NCBI RefSeq assembly: GCF_019925205.1
Contig: NC_083560.1
Coordinates: forward strand, 53,428,270-53,492,269
Direction: 5' to 3'
Length of the DNA: 64,000 nt
Source of the DNA: Metopolophium dirhodum
Lineage: Eukaryota; Arthropoda; Insecta; Hemiptera; Aphididae
The notes below the pieces were generated by a model that was given only the letters and a program-made list of their open reading frames with translations, was not told where the DNA came from and did no database searches. Numbering within the stretch: position 1 is the first letter of the stretch; each line of letters begins with the position of its first letter. The position numbers were made by a program, and so were the translations under genes. This document shows positions 47,128 through 60,019 of the stretch, one piece after another.

Positions 47128-48154
47128 TTAGTTTTTTTTTCTACAAATATCAATAAAATTTTATTTGTTGGGTAAAAAAGCTTGAAATTTTAATACAAGG
47201 CCCCTACTATATTGTTACAATCACATTTGAATAATATTAAAAATTCTTAGTCACAGTTTTTATTTATAAGCATTTAAAGTTCAAATCTTGACAAAATACG
47301 AAAAAGTCACGAAAATTAGCAAATTATTTTGAGTTGAGAATTCATAAAAATATTTCTTTTTAAAATATCTCAGATTTGAAAATGTAATACAAGATTATCA
47401 ATAAGTTTATCTACCTTTATAAAAAAAAAAATGTCTACAAGAAAATCTAATTAAATTTTTATGAGCGTTTGAAATTCATATTTTTACAACATCGATAGTT
47501 ATATAGTTAATATCTCATGTAAAGATTTTCTTATTTTGTTGTAATTAAAAAAGGTATGACTGTAGATACGTAAAAAATTCACTGAATGTTTATATTAGCA
47601 TTTTATATACACGATAACATTTTGAAAATAATTTGACTATTTTTAAGCTGTTTACGGACATTGTTAGTTCTCAATTTTTTTTCTATACATATCAATACAA
47701 TTTTATATGTTGTGTAGAAAAGCGTGAAAATTTTATGCGAGGCTCCTGATATATTGTTACGATAGCAGTTGAAAAATATTGAAATTACATTGGCACAATT
47801 TTTTTTTATAAGCATTTAAAGTTCAAATTCTGACAAAATTTATCAAATTTAAAATTTAATAATTATTTTGTAGTTAAAAATTTATAAAATGTTCAACTTT
47901 TGTAGCTAAGGATTGAAAATTTAAAACAAGGTTCCAATTTAAAACAAGGTAAATAAGTAAATATATAAATTACTTTATTCACAATAATATCATCAAATTT
48001 ACTTAGTAATATCATAGGCTGACTGACCGTTTTCGCTCAGAATCGTTTTTCTTATACAATGATATTATATCATTGAATTCAAATGTAACACCATCTATTA
48101 CAGTGACCCACTGTAACCTACTGTACAGCAGAGCAACATCCACTTACCCATCTT
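47128..48154 (+). repeat. Copy with both half-units and tail, head missing
   Basis: Resumes at TAGTTTTTTTTCTACAAATA directly after the preceding CCACC plus T's, runs through both half-units, and ends with the tail at about 48030-48150. It contains a small duplication (AATTTAAAACAAGG twice at about 47917-47951). Confidence 0.8.
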
Positions 48155-49731
48155 TTTTTTATTTGTTTTTCCCAAATATTAAGAAAAGTAGGTATTTTAC
48201 ATTTTTACACTTAACTTCTAGAGGTTTCTATTAGGTTCAACTGCATACCAGAATGTATAAAACGGGTTGTAAAAAAAATCACTAAAATATTTTAATTATT
48301 ACAGAAAAAAATTAAACCTATAAAAAAATATAGTTTAAACATGAATTAAATAGATATTTTAATTTTTAATAGGTTCAAATGAAACAATTTAAGACACAAA
48401 AAATGTCTAAGAAGCTAAACAAAATGTAATTAGGTACGTACCTTTAGGCTACATAACTAATTATTATAATTTTTAAAAGGTATATATTATATTATATGGA
48501 GTGCCTTAATACTTAAGTTATAAATTATAATAAGAGTATATACATAATAAATGAAACCGGTCGCATGAAATTGCTTATTGTAAGACTCCATCCAGTGGTA
48601 ACACTTTTTATTATTTTTTTTTTAAATGATGTTGGGTCTTAACTTATTAGTTCAAGAGTTTTCTACTCCTTTCTCCCATTCTTGCTTCATGCGGTTCTGA
48701 GGATTACCTGAAATTATGTTACTTGATAAGACTTAGGTTATATGATGGCTGGATGGAGTACCACCCTATGATGGCTCTAGTGCAGTGGTCGGGAAGTTAC
48801 AGGGTTATTTTTATAGGTAGGTACTTCCTAAATAAAAAGAGCTTGCTATTGCAAATACTAAAATAATATATCTTATCTAGGAAATTATGTAAAATACACC
48901 AACAAAAAAAAATATTTATAATTTTTATAGTTTCATAAATAATATTGTATAGACTCAAGTTCTGACGGTTACTCTGAATCACTTGAAAAAAATATCTGTA
49001 CTATAATTTAGTAAAAGTCACACCATGAGACTCCATAGTAATTTAAAAAGTGTACAAATTAGTATCTAGTGTTCAGTAAAATTATAACCAAACATATAGA
49101 TACTAAACGTCTTCACTGGTATATAACTTATAAGTAATAATTAATATCATTATTATTATTTGAATTTTAACAAAAACCTAGTTCTGACCGAATGCACTCC
49201 GCCGTAATTTTCTCCTGTATAATTCATATCGATATCATTATTTGTTAAGACCGATTGACAAACACCACGCAATTTTAACTTTGAAACGTAAAGTGATTCA
49301 GGCTATAGATATTAAAATAAATTTTGGAATAAAATGTTTATAACGTACCAATACTACCAGCTGTCAAAAACCAATGCTTGATGTATAATAAATAATAAGA
49401 TGATGTAGTCCAATGACAAGTTACGACGAGAAAACAAACGAATGTATTTATACGAATAATGAATAAAAATTAAATTAATTGAAAAATGGGTTTTTCAGTG
49501 TAGGTGTACCCTGAAAATTCAGCTAGCGCTATAAAATTCCAAACGTTTACAGTTGGCCGATAAAATAGTTTAGAAACGAATCGATTGGCGCTCACCCTGT
49601 CGATACATTATATATTTATCACACTTATATTTATGCACGAAGGATATCCAAAACACGCGAGATTCTTTATTTAGTTAATTCTTCAAAACCGTAAATATAA
49701 AAATATTTCCCGAAACGGAACTGATATATAA
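48155..49731 (+). repeat. Segment A of a direct duplication (partner 62570-64000)
   Basis: Starts TTTATTTGTTTTTC right after the repeat-family tail and stays almost identical to 62570-64000 over about 1.4 kb, ending at CGGAACTG in the shared part. Differences include a block of about 150 bp present only here (about 49289-49440) and 15 bp (about 49613-49627) between two TATTTAT repeats. The minus-strand 61-codon frame (48797-48982) is also open in the partner. Of its few base differences most change the amino acid, arguing against a protein under constraint. It could be unique DNA duplicated with the repeat, or the inner part of a larger transposon. Confidence 0.8.
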
Positions 49732-49882
49732 ACGTATACCTGCGGTAGCGATTGGCCACGCACAGGAAAATTGGTTGCCGCTTTTTAACGAAATACTGTA
49801 TAATATAATATACATATTATGTTTATACCAGGTACGTATTTAATATCTAATATCTGCTTACGCTTTTACAACTGTTGTTACG
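49732..49882. other. Spacer after duplicated segment
   Basis: Includes a small moderate-GC patch (GGTAGCGATTGGCCACGCAC). It may still belong to the duplicated segment, since the partner is cut off at the window edge. Confidence 0.4.
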
Positions 49883-50280
49883 TACTGTACAACAGAGTGA
49901 CATTCACTTACCCACCTACTGTACAGCAGAGCGTTATCCACTTGCCCACCTTTTTTTTATAGTTATTTTATGTTCAAATTTGGACGAAATTACATATTAA
50001 ATAACCAAGAATAACGATTTTAGTTATTTTGTTGTAATTTTATAATATTGATTCAACTTACCAGCCACCGTGTTAATAATAAGTAATAAAAATATAAATA
50101 TAATATAAAATATCCACACTGTTAAACCGTCACTGCTCAGAATCGTTTTTCGTATACCTATACAATAATATTATATCATTGAATTCAAATGTATTACCAT
50201 TCATTATACAGTGACTCACTTGATACTTACTGTACGTCTGTACAGCAGAGCAACATCCACTCATTCATCTTTAAATATTT
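49883..50280 (+). repeat. Repeat-family tails, with doubled 34-bp terminal motif
   Basis: TACTGTAC...CCCACC occurs twice back to back (49883-49916 and 49917-49950). A short inner piece and a second full tail follow (CTCAGAATCGTTTTTCGTAT at about 50137; GTACAGCAGAGCAACATCCA at about 50231). Confidence 0.8.
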
Positions 50281-50309
50281 ATATTTATTAATATTAAATA
50301 ATACTATTA

Positions 50310-50341
50310 TCATTAATTATTATTATTATTATTATTATTAA
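50310..50341. repeat. (ATT)n microsatellite
   Basis: About ten TTA/ATT units. Confidence 0.85.
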
Positions 50342-50434
50342 ACTATCTCATCATATATAAAAAACACACATAGGTACGCAACCATCATTGAAAATAATAT
50401 ACATCTACTTAGAATCTAAAAAAAAAACACGACA

Positions 50435-50500
50435 TTTTTTTAGATTCTAAGTGGAGCGATTATATTACAATGATGAGTGTATGTGTGTGTGTGTGTTTAT
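50435..50500 (+). repeat. Head fragment of the repeat family
   Basis: TTTTTTAGATTCTAAGTGGA then a TTACAATGATGAGTGT motif and a (TG)n run. Confidence 0.65.
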
Positions 50501-53389
50501 TATGTCTGAAGTCACCTTTGGATTTTTATAAAAATTGTATTAAGAAATATTTCCGAAAATATATAATTTTAAACTTTAAAATCACTAAAAAAATGTTCAA
50601 TATGTATGTACCCACATCATATTATAATGTTAGATATTAATTATTTTATTGACTGATTAGTTGAAATGATAAATATGATGTTAAACCGTTGATAAATGAA
50701 TACTTAAATCTAAATACGCGTACCTACATAAAATTTAAATTTTTCAAACGCAAACATATAGCGAATGTATATAGTGATACCATCTGTGAACCTGCACTAA
50801 TGAAACATTCCAATGGTCTGAAATGATTATTATATAGATTATAACCTATTGGCTATTTGGTATCTGTTCTTAAATCATAATATAAATAGATTAAAGAGAT
50901 ACGTGTGTCTACTGGCTACTGCAAACATAATACTATGTCAATACATACGTAAACCGGACAGTGGCTTGACCCTTCATATACCGGTAGAAAAAACTAAAAG
51001 CAATCGATATATTTCATCCCCCGTGAATAATATATATTTGATAAGTCTCTGTATTAATGCGTATCAGTCTGGCTGAGTTTAAGCTAGTAAAATAATATGT
51101 TGCAGGCAGCAGGCTCTTATATAGTATTAATATAATGCCTATGTTGAATATTGTATAGTGTATATAGTATTATTATATTATAGACGACGACTGCTATCAT
51201 ATAAAGATAAAATTAATCGATATATAAAAAAAGTTGCACATTTTATAAAAATTCGTTTTAGCTCGTATTCGCGTCTAATAATAATCACAATATAATATTT
51301 CTCCTCTGGTAAATTTCTATTTCTATATTAAATATTTTATTGATATTAGCATAATGTGTATCTAGGTATATAGTCCGATCAGTGTTATTTGAACTCGAAA
51401 TTGCCTATAGCGTTCAATAAATTATATACGAATAATAAATATGCGATATTATACCTATAATCAATGGCCTGATTATGTAGGTTAAAAGATTATATTGTAC
51501 AACGGTAGTCGTTGTCCAGCTCACAGTGAATTTTGTAGCAAAAAAAAACATCTACAAAGTTCTTCCATACAATTATTATATTCAGTAAAAATAAGTAAAC
51601 TTTATAAATTTTATATTGCGACAAAAATTACCTATCAATTCAAAACTGCATATGGTAATAATTCAAAATGATATAAAATTCGCAACAAAACAAATAGATT
51701 AAAAATTATTATAGGTAAAAACATTATGACGTTATGACTAATAATATTGTACCTGCTACAATGATATAATATTTTGAAATATTTTGTTTTGTATGATATA
51801 ATATAATATAATTTATAATCTACTATAAGTATGCAACTTTAAATTGTATTTCATGAATCCGTTAAACTTAGAAATATGATTTGGTATCATCGTTAAAATA
51901 AATATTATTACTAAAGTAGGTATGTACTTTGAGCAAAAATAAAATAAAATGCAAATATTATACATTTATAGTCTTATTTAGTGTTTATATTATACAATAT
52001 ATTATTTATTCATAATGCATTACCTCAGTTTAAATGATACAATAAAATTATGCTGCAAATATTAATTAATATTTATTATTAAAATATACCTACAACTTAT
52101 TTGTTGTAAATATTGGTCAACGTCAATAAAAATGTTATTTTATGTCATGTTTTCATGCTTACCATTTAAAACACAAAAAATACATATATTAGGTACATAT
52201 ATTTATTTAGAAATTAATACAATTAAATTATAACTTGTAATTAGAAATTTAGTAAAAGAAAATACCGATATGATGTAATAATGTTGCATGGTCGATATTT
52301 TCTACAAATATATTTTAAAGTACCTATAAAATAAATGTTTCATATATTACTATACATTTTACTTAGAATCCAGGAATATTTATATTTTAATATATCGTTT
52401 TTAAATGGAAGAAATTGATCCAAGTTACGAGTAACCAATTTATACCTAATATAGTTTACGAGATTGTTCGAATAAAAAATAATATGCCCACTTATATTTG
52501 TCAATTGTAAGTATTAACGGCTACGCGTAAGATATTATTATTTTAGCATAAGTTTTGTATTTCTGACGTAAATGGTAAATAGAACAATTGGATCAATATT
52601 TAAATCATTTGCATACCACATTACCACATAATAATCAAGTCAGCATTTTCCATTAATTTTTGAAATATTAAGGTGAATAAAACAAATTATTTGACCTATT
52701 TTTTCATCAAAAGGGAAAAAAATGTAACCCTCAAACAAATCCTAGCCATAAAATATAAAAACTACAGTTAATGATTTAAATAAAAACAATAAATCATTCT
52801 TTATTAAATTACTTTTCCCGTTGATTTTAGTTAAAATAATTTTAATAATAATTCAAATTATAAGTATTATGGGGACTTTTTAACTTCTATAAGTATGATA
52901 TTATATTTAATTTAAAAACGTAAACTCTATAACACATTTTTAATAACCTATAAAGAGTGGATTAACCATATATGCATTGAACATGTTTTTTCGGTTGATT
53001 CATTTTATGATCTACTAGAATTCCTTAATAAAAAATTTCATAAATCGTAACAATAATATTATACGGGGAGGTCGATTTAACCTAAGACATTCATAGTGAC
53101 ACTTGAATAATATAATTACTTTACGTTAGATCGATTACCCCACGCGTGTTTGTTGTGATGAGTTCAAACGTATAATCCTGTAACCCATATAAAACTATAT
53201 TATAAGTTTCTACTTTCTAATTTCTACTTTCTACTGATTCATGCGAGATTTAAACTAAAATTAATAAACACACGTCATGCGTGGACCCAAAAACCGACGA
53301 TGCCAACAATAAAAATACTCGAAACTATATATTATATGCTCGTGTATGTGTGTACGTTTCAAGCTGTGTACGAAGTGTACCGTGCATCA
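50501..53389. other. Long AT-rich non-coding stretch
   Basis: Short frames only. A patch at about 50860-51070 is open for 75 codons on the plus strand (50849-51076) with unremarkable sequence and no splice context. No RNA gene or bounded element found. Confidence 0.45.
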
Positions 53390-53670
53390 GTTCATGAAAC
53401 TGTTGGCTCGATCTCTTTGCTATGCAAATGTCTGAAATGAAAAAGCCCGTTGGCCAAGTAAAAGTCTATAATCTGTTGAATCGTTTTAAGCTTCCGGGCC
53501 CGGACCGACAAAAATCTACAACCCCTTTTCGGGCATGGTATGTGGTGGTGCTGGAGGAGGGGAGTGGACGTGAACACGTGAATATATATATATACAAGAC
53601 ACACGTATACAGGACGATGCCGCTGCGGCAACATGCACCCAATTTCATTCGACATCAAAGAGTGTAACAA
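53390..53670. other. Moderate-GC segment open on both strands, unresolved
   Basis: Composition differs from the flanks and frames of 81 codons (plus) and 92 codons (minus) overlap. The plus frame contains VYNLLNRFKLPGPDRQKSTT; the minus frame PKRGCRFLSVRARKLKTIQQ. A possible plus-strand donor is GGGCATG|GTATGT at about 53538. Neither frame matches a known family, and no acceptor decides between them. It may be an exon. Confidence 0.3.
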
Positions 53671-55419
53671 TTTCTTCCCATCGTATCGCCCCCCCCCCCT
53701 TCACACACTCTGCGTTTAGCCGGAATAAGAAATTGACTATCAAAGGTTCAAAAATATTATTATACCGGAAAACCCTTCTTTTACCCCCCTTGTTCGTCTT
53801 TTAAAACATTGCCGGTCGATTTAGTATCTAATCAGTGGCATGAATATTATATATATACAATATATACACTGCGCAACGTGCATATTATGTTAAACGTCGA
53901 TATTTAATATATTACGTCCAACTTTTTGAAATAAAAACCATTTTTTTTGTTTATAAGTAAACCTTAAATTTGACATGAGAAAAAAAGGAACGTTTTCTGA
54001 AGTTGTTTATCGTTGTAAAAATATCATATCTTATTAAGTATACTTTTATTTCCTATATTAGTAATTATTCAACACTATATTCATTTTCAATCAATTTTAC
54101 TAATAAAATAACTCTAGAGTATACTTACCTATGTGTCTATTTTCAACCAACTACAGGGCTCAATCAACAAATATAGTTAGTACCACAATAACAAGAGCGA
54201 TCGCAAAAACTAAGTGAACTAAGTATTGATTTTTAAATAAAAACAGCAAATTTTAAATGTTTGATAAATAAACATTTTTGTGAAAACTGAAATGCATTAT
54301 TATTTGTTATCATGTACAAGTATGTTAAACGTTTGAACTAAAGTTTAATATTATTTAAATCATTATTTAAATAGTGTTTTTTTAAATTTTGAATAGGTAA
54401 TTATTAAACTGTACCCAGTATACCTACCTATACTCTTTTCTATGACAGTAAACTAAAATATTATGTTTCTGGAAAATACTAACAATTTATATTATTTACT
54501 CTACAAAAACCTATGGTTTTATTATAATCCAAAATTAAATGTGGGAATTGTGGAATTACAAATTACAATATCAAGTCACAAATCTTCAAAATCCTTTTAT
54601 AATTAGTAATTACAATATATTGAATACTCCATTTTGTAAACAGATGACAGAACAGTTGTTTGTGTTCAAATATATATAGGTACGTTGAGTTTACACAATA
54701 ATAATATTATTTTGTATACACATTTTTAACAATCCTAATATTAGGATTAACATATATAATATTATGTTCATTAAAAAAACATCATTATCTGGAGAAAATT
54801 TAAATTTTTTTTCATAAAATAAATTAAATAAAAACTAGTATATAGGTACTCACTATCCATGCAGGTGATCACATATTAATAATTTTGCCACTGAAAATTG
54901 AACTATCTACGATCGTCGAACGAGTAGCACATACCTAACTCAGGGATGACCAACCATTTCAACCGTTCCACTAAAGTAGCACGTGAAGGCATTTTAAATG
55001 GCATGTCCAAATTTGAAAATACCAAAAATTATAAAATAAAAATATAATACGTGTTTTCTTATACATGATAGTGTGCTAAAGATCAGTATAAATTTTTAAA
55101 GCTAATTTGAAATGCTAATTCATTAATAGGTCAATAGGTGGGAATACTAGAAATATCTATTATTATAAAAATAAAAATCTACAGCGGTATAAATAAGAAT
55201 ATTTCTGAAAAAACAAATAATGTAGAAATACTCGGGAATTAGAAAAGCACATGAATAAAATATGGCGGTAAATTTAATATATTGCGTGGTTTTCCTTTTT
55301 GTGTCTTTATTAAAACGGTTACAATTTATTAAAATTTGATTTTCATCAAATGTTATAATAAACAAAAATATTTTTTACATATTTAATAGTTTCAAAAGTT
55401 TTAGCATAGTATCTACTGT
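53671..55419. other. AT-rich stretch with poly(C) and a possible hAT end
   Basis: Poly(C) at about 53689-53699. CAGGGATGACCAACCATTTC at about 54952 resembles the CAGGGGTGGCCAAC end of some hAT elements, but no opposite end or 8-bp duplication was found. No gene is called. Confidence 0.4.
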
Positions 55420-55690
55420 GGACCTTTCGAATGCACCAACTAGATTCATTTCAGTATCAAACAAGATACTGTTGAAGAAAATCGAAGCAGTTTTACTGCC
55501 CCAAACGGTGATGAGTGATGACAGACAAAAAAAAAAATTCATCATTGTAAAATCAATACATTCATCGCTCCACTCAGAATCTAAAAGCGTACAAGTGGGT
55601 AACGCTCTGCTGTACGTACATTAGGTGTCTAGATAAGTCACTGTAATGGACGTGTTAAATATTATGAATTCAATAATATAAAATCTTTGT
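55420..55690 (-). repeat. Inverted head joined to inverted tail of the family
   Basis: On the plus strand the inverse head (TTTTACTGCCCCAAACGGTG, then TCATTGTAAAATCAATACAT and CTCCACTCAGAATCTAAAA) is directly followed by the inverse tail (GTGGGTAACGCTCTGCTGTA, then CACTGTAATGG). Thus a tail of one unit abuts the head of the next, as in a tandem array. Confidence 0.75.
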
Positions 55691-55779
55691 TAATTGAATT
55701 TGAAAAAATTGCATTTGAAAATGTCATTGTGTGTGTACAATATAATAATAATATATTTTAAAAGTTTCAAATATCAGAA

Positions 55780-55870
55780 ATGATATTTTTAAATTACAAC
55801 AAAACAACAAATACCACATATCATTGTAAAATCATTTCATTCATCGCTCTGCTTAAAATCTAAAATAGTG
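55780..55870 (-). repeat. Inverted head fragment of the repeat family
   Basis: TATCATTGTAAAATCATTTC then TCATCGCTCTGCTTAAAATC and TAAAA. Confidence 0.65.
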
Positions 55871-57074
55871 ATGCTACTTTTTTGTTTAATTCTAAAATGT
55901 TCGGTACCTACACATATTATAAAATCTTGTTTTGCTCAATTTGTCGCACAAATGCAACAGTTTTATGGGAATTAAATGAACTTCCTTGCTAATGACTATA
56001 TTATTTTATAAATTTTAAATTCCCATAAATTTTTACTTCTTGACTATTTTTAATTATTATACAAACATTTATATATTTAATAATCCGTAGAAATTGCATT
56101 TTATTTTACATATCTGGTTTTAAGTTACAGTTCAACCTTATGTTAAAAGTATATTTAACTCGACAAGCATTTAACAATAACAGTAATGAGTGTAGTGTGT
56201 ATAAATATAGTATTCTTTCCTTTGTTGGTCGTGAAAATTATTTATTTATTATTTTTAATATAAATATTATTATATTATTATTTTTTAATGTTACAATGTA
56301 GTTATTTTTCCCCGTATATTATATCGTATGACATGTATATTTATGCAGTTTGTTGTGCTTAGTCAAGTTACATCGTTTTTTTGTTAAATTTTGCAATGGG
56401 GGAAAAGCTGCAGTGTTAAGAGACGTGTACAGTATTCGGAAAAAGAGTACACAAACATAATTTAATTTTAAAACGGTTCGAAGTATTTATTGGCAAAATG
56501 TGAGCTGGGTGGGTGGGCGTTTATTAAGTTAATAACTGTCAAAAAGAGTATATATTATACATAAAGTGCCCTTCGTTTCTTTTAACGTATTCTAAATGAG
56601 TTTGGTCGATTAAGCATTTTGTCATTGATCGTATCGTAATTATATTCTAGCACTTATTTGGAAAAAGTGAAAATACACGATTTTCACTTCCACTTGATAA
56701 AATCATGTTCTAAGCCAAAAGACTTAATACTTAATAGTTACACTTCTGTAACTCAACCTTTGAATATGAAATATAAACAATTTTTTTTAAACGCCTTAAC
56801 ACTTAATATTGGTTTTTGATACTTGACATTATTTTTAATAACTATGTATAATTTTTATTTCCTTTTGAACTTTGAATTATCGATAGTACCTACATACTAT
56901 AATATGGTCATCACTCTACAGTTCAACAAATCACTCCACCATACGTACTTACAACACCCTTTAGTTATTTTAATTTTCTGCTTTACAACCGTTCTATCTT
57001 CTATAAATTCTAAATATTTTTATTCTTGGCAATCCGAAACATTTGCAATTCAATTAGTTTTCAGATGTATTTTA
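55871..57074. other. AT-rich non-coding stretch
   Basis: The 86-codon plus frame at 56823-57083 runs into the head of the next repeat copy and has AT-driven composition. No gene is called. Confidence 0.45.
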
Positions 57075-58440
57075 TACTCTTAGTGGAGCGATGAATGTTT
57101 TAATTTTTACAATGATGTGAGTTTTTTTGTGACTAATATCAACTTTAAGCACAATATAAAAGTTCAATACTTTCAGGTCTTAAGGATCCAGGTTTCTATT
57201 ATATTAGAGTAATTGGATCTAATTGGTACTTTGGAATAGTCAAAAGTAAATAAAATCTCCTTTAGGTATAGGTACTTTCAAAAAATACACATGCAGGTAT
57301 AATAGGAACCTACAGGAAAAATTCAAATAAAATTACGGAAAAATAGGATATTATATTTTTTTGTAATTTAAAACTGAATAACACTGTTGAGCCTTGAAAT
57401 TACCATACTATGTTCATAATATCATTTTTGGGTAATGATTTAGGTTAATATTTTAAATATTTTTAAAATATTTTGGATCTTTTGGTTTTTTTTTATATTC
57501 ATAAAAATTTCAGTTACTAACATTTAAAATAATAATATATATGTCAATAAAATGTTAGTTTGTTAGTCAAAGTTCTGGTAATTTTAATACAAGATGATTC
57601 CTCTGGAGTTGTTCCTATTGATTCTTACAGCAGTTAAAAAATATAAAAATAAATTCTTAACATTTTTATAAGCGTTTGATGTTTGAAGTCAAAACTAGAA
57701 AAATTCTTAATTTTTTTTCTTGGTTAAAAATTATAAAAAAAAATGTTAGTACTGAGGATTCACAATTTAATTCAATAGATTCCCTATTAGTGGTCCTTAC
57801 TGTAGCGTAAATTATAGGTAGTATAGTATAGGTAGGTAATTAATAATTGGATATTTTTAGGTACGACGAAGTTATTTTGTTGTCATTTAAAATGTGTTAA
57901 CTGTAGAAACATGAAACTTTTCACTATACTACCCACTTATATATAACCATCTTTGATACTACAAAAAGATATTTCTAGATATTTTTTTTTTTAATAATAA
58001 ACATAAAAAAAAATTTTTTAACTGAATATTCGTAAAATTTTAAATTTTAATAGATATAAGGCTTGAAAATTACATATAGTTTTCTCCAAAAGTGTTTTAC
58101 CAGTTATTTAAAAATGTCTAAAATAGATACTATCTACTAATTCTTATTCACATTTTTTTTAGACATTTGAAGTTCAAACTATAGTTATTTTAGTTATTTT
58201 TTTGTTATTTATATTGATTTAAATTAAATTAATTAAATTAAAAAAATATTTAGCTTAATTCATAAGCTATTTATATCAAGAATCCATTCACACCGTTATA
58301 CAATACGTATGTAGGTTCTAATTATAACCGTGGTCGATATTAACTTAAATATAACACTAAAGTATACATTACAGTACAGTTCACTGAATGACAAGGTACA
58401 CTAGAAACCTTCTATAAATCAAAGTAACTTCCCCCGTTTT
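57075..58440 (+). repeat. Strongly diverged forward copy of the repeat family
   Basis: Head remnant CTCTTAGTGGAGCGATGAAT followed by TTTTTACAATGATGTGAGTT. The inner segments (GTTATTTTGTTGTCATTTAA and others) and a tail remnant (ATTACAGTACAG...) at about 58370-58440 are recognisable but worn. Confidence 0.55.
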
Positions 58441-60019
58441 GTTTAATGTGTTTTTTTGTTGGAGGAGTAGAATGTATATGGAAAAAATAATATTTTTTAA
58501 AATATTACAAGTATAGAATATTAAGTATGTTGACACAATTAATTAAATAATAAAAATTGGTAAAATATACTCAAATTAATTTGGATTGCTTAAATAAGAT
58601 AGATATTCGTATTTCGTTATTTATATATGTAGATAGCATAGGTTCTGAATTTTGATCTAAATAAAACATTTTCTTCTCGGTTTTTTGATTAATTGTATAA
58701 CAAATTTATATTTGTTCACTTGTGATACGCACTATATTAGTATGATGACGTTTTGTAGTATTATTTTCATCGTTCGATGCCGAGGGTGAGGTCTAGTGGC
58801 AAATTGGCTAAAAGTAACCCTCCGGGGTGAAATCAAGTTTCACATGTAGATGGCGCCAACAAGATAATAACAAAGACATAAATACCTAAACATTTTCGAC
58901 CTTTTACAAAACTACGTTTGGGCATCAAATAATAGGCATAGTGATACTATATAGCGTGTATAATATTATATAGATAAACGGCAAGGTCAAATTCTTATAC
59001 TCACCAATAGTATCGAAAAAGAGATAATTTACACATTTAAGTATTTTAATAATAATATTTATAAGTAATATCTTAATAAGTACTATAGCGATTCATGTAA
59101 AAGTATAAAACCAAATATTTCTATACCTACACCTACACCTACACCAAATTTAATTTGGTAATTCCAGTTACACGGTGACAAACGCAAAGGGTATCTTAAA
59201 AAAAAAATTAACAGAACAACTAAGACTAAATTTCAGTAAGTACCTCCCGTTAATTTATACAATGATATACAAGTTTTTATAACACCCACTATTAAATGTT
59301 TTCTTGTGTTGACCTGCTGTCAAAAAAAAAAGTTAGATGATTTACATATTAGATATACGAAGGTAATACGGATATATATTATACTAGATAACTGTGGTAT
59401 ACAGTTAATTTTATTTCCCGAATTCTTGATGGTTTTTAATGATAAATAATTAATATTATACCTATGAACCAATTAAAAAATCGATTCCTTATAATTTCAT
59501 TTTTATCGTCGATAAATATTAAATTATGTTTCTTACCAAAAATAAATTATAGGTATTACGAAAACACATCGGCATATTAAACAAAATATTGTAGGTTGAA
59601 TGAAAACGTTCGTTTTAATAATACATAATGTGGGCTATATATCACTATGGCTTATGACCTATGAGCCATTTGTGGTAGATTACCTATACGATTTTAATCT
59701 AGTATTATTATCCACAATTGCCAATACGTACCTACTACAGGTGTTACGATAATATTTATCTCATATTATTTAGTCATTGTAAAATATCAAATGGTGTTAA
59801 GTAACATTAAACTGTTGTCTGTTTAAACAACTTATTAAATGCATATTGTGGTACACACATAATTTTAATTTATCTAGTCATAGGTACCGATTATGATGTA
59901 ACTATATGTCTATAAAATGACTAGAAAAAGAATTAAGAAAAATATTTGAAATGAGAAATTATATGCTAAAATTGATGTAATAATAAAAAGACACTCTGCT
60001 GTCTATTATAAAAACAATA
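58441..60019. other. AT-rich non-coding stretch
   Basis: A patch at about 58780-58870 (CCCTCCGGGGTGAAATC, GATGGCGCCAAC) is GC-richer but unassigned. Three ACCTAC units lie at 59125-59142. No exon called. Confidence 0.45.

Noticed and set aside
54952..55010. A second hAT element (CAGGGATGACCAACC end)
   Set aside because: No matching inverse end or 8-bp duplication was found within a few hundred bases.
56823..57083. 86-codon plus-strand frame
   Set aside because: Runs into the head of a repeat copy; AT-driven composition and no domain.
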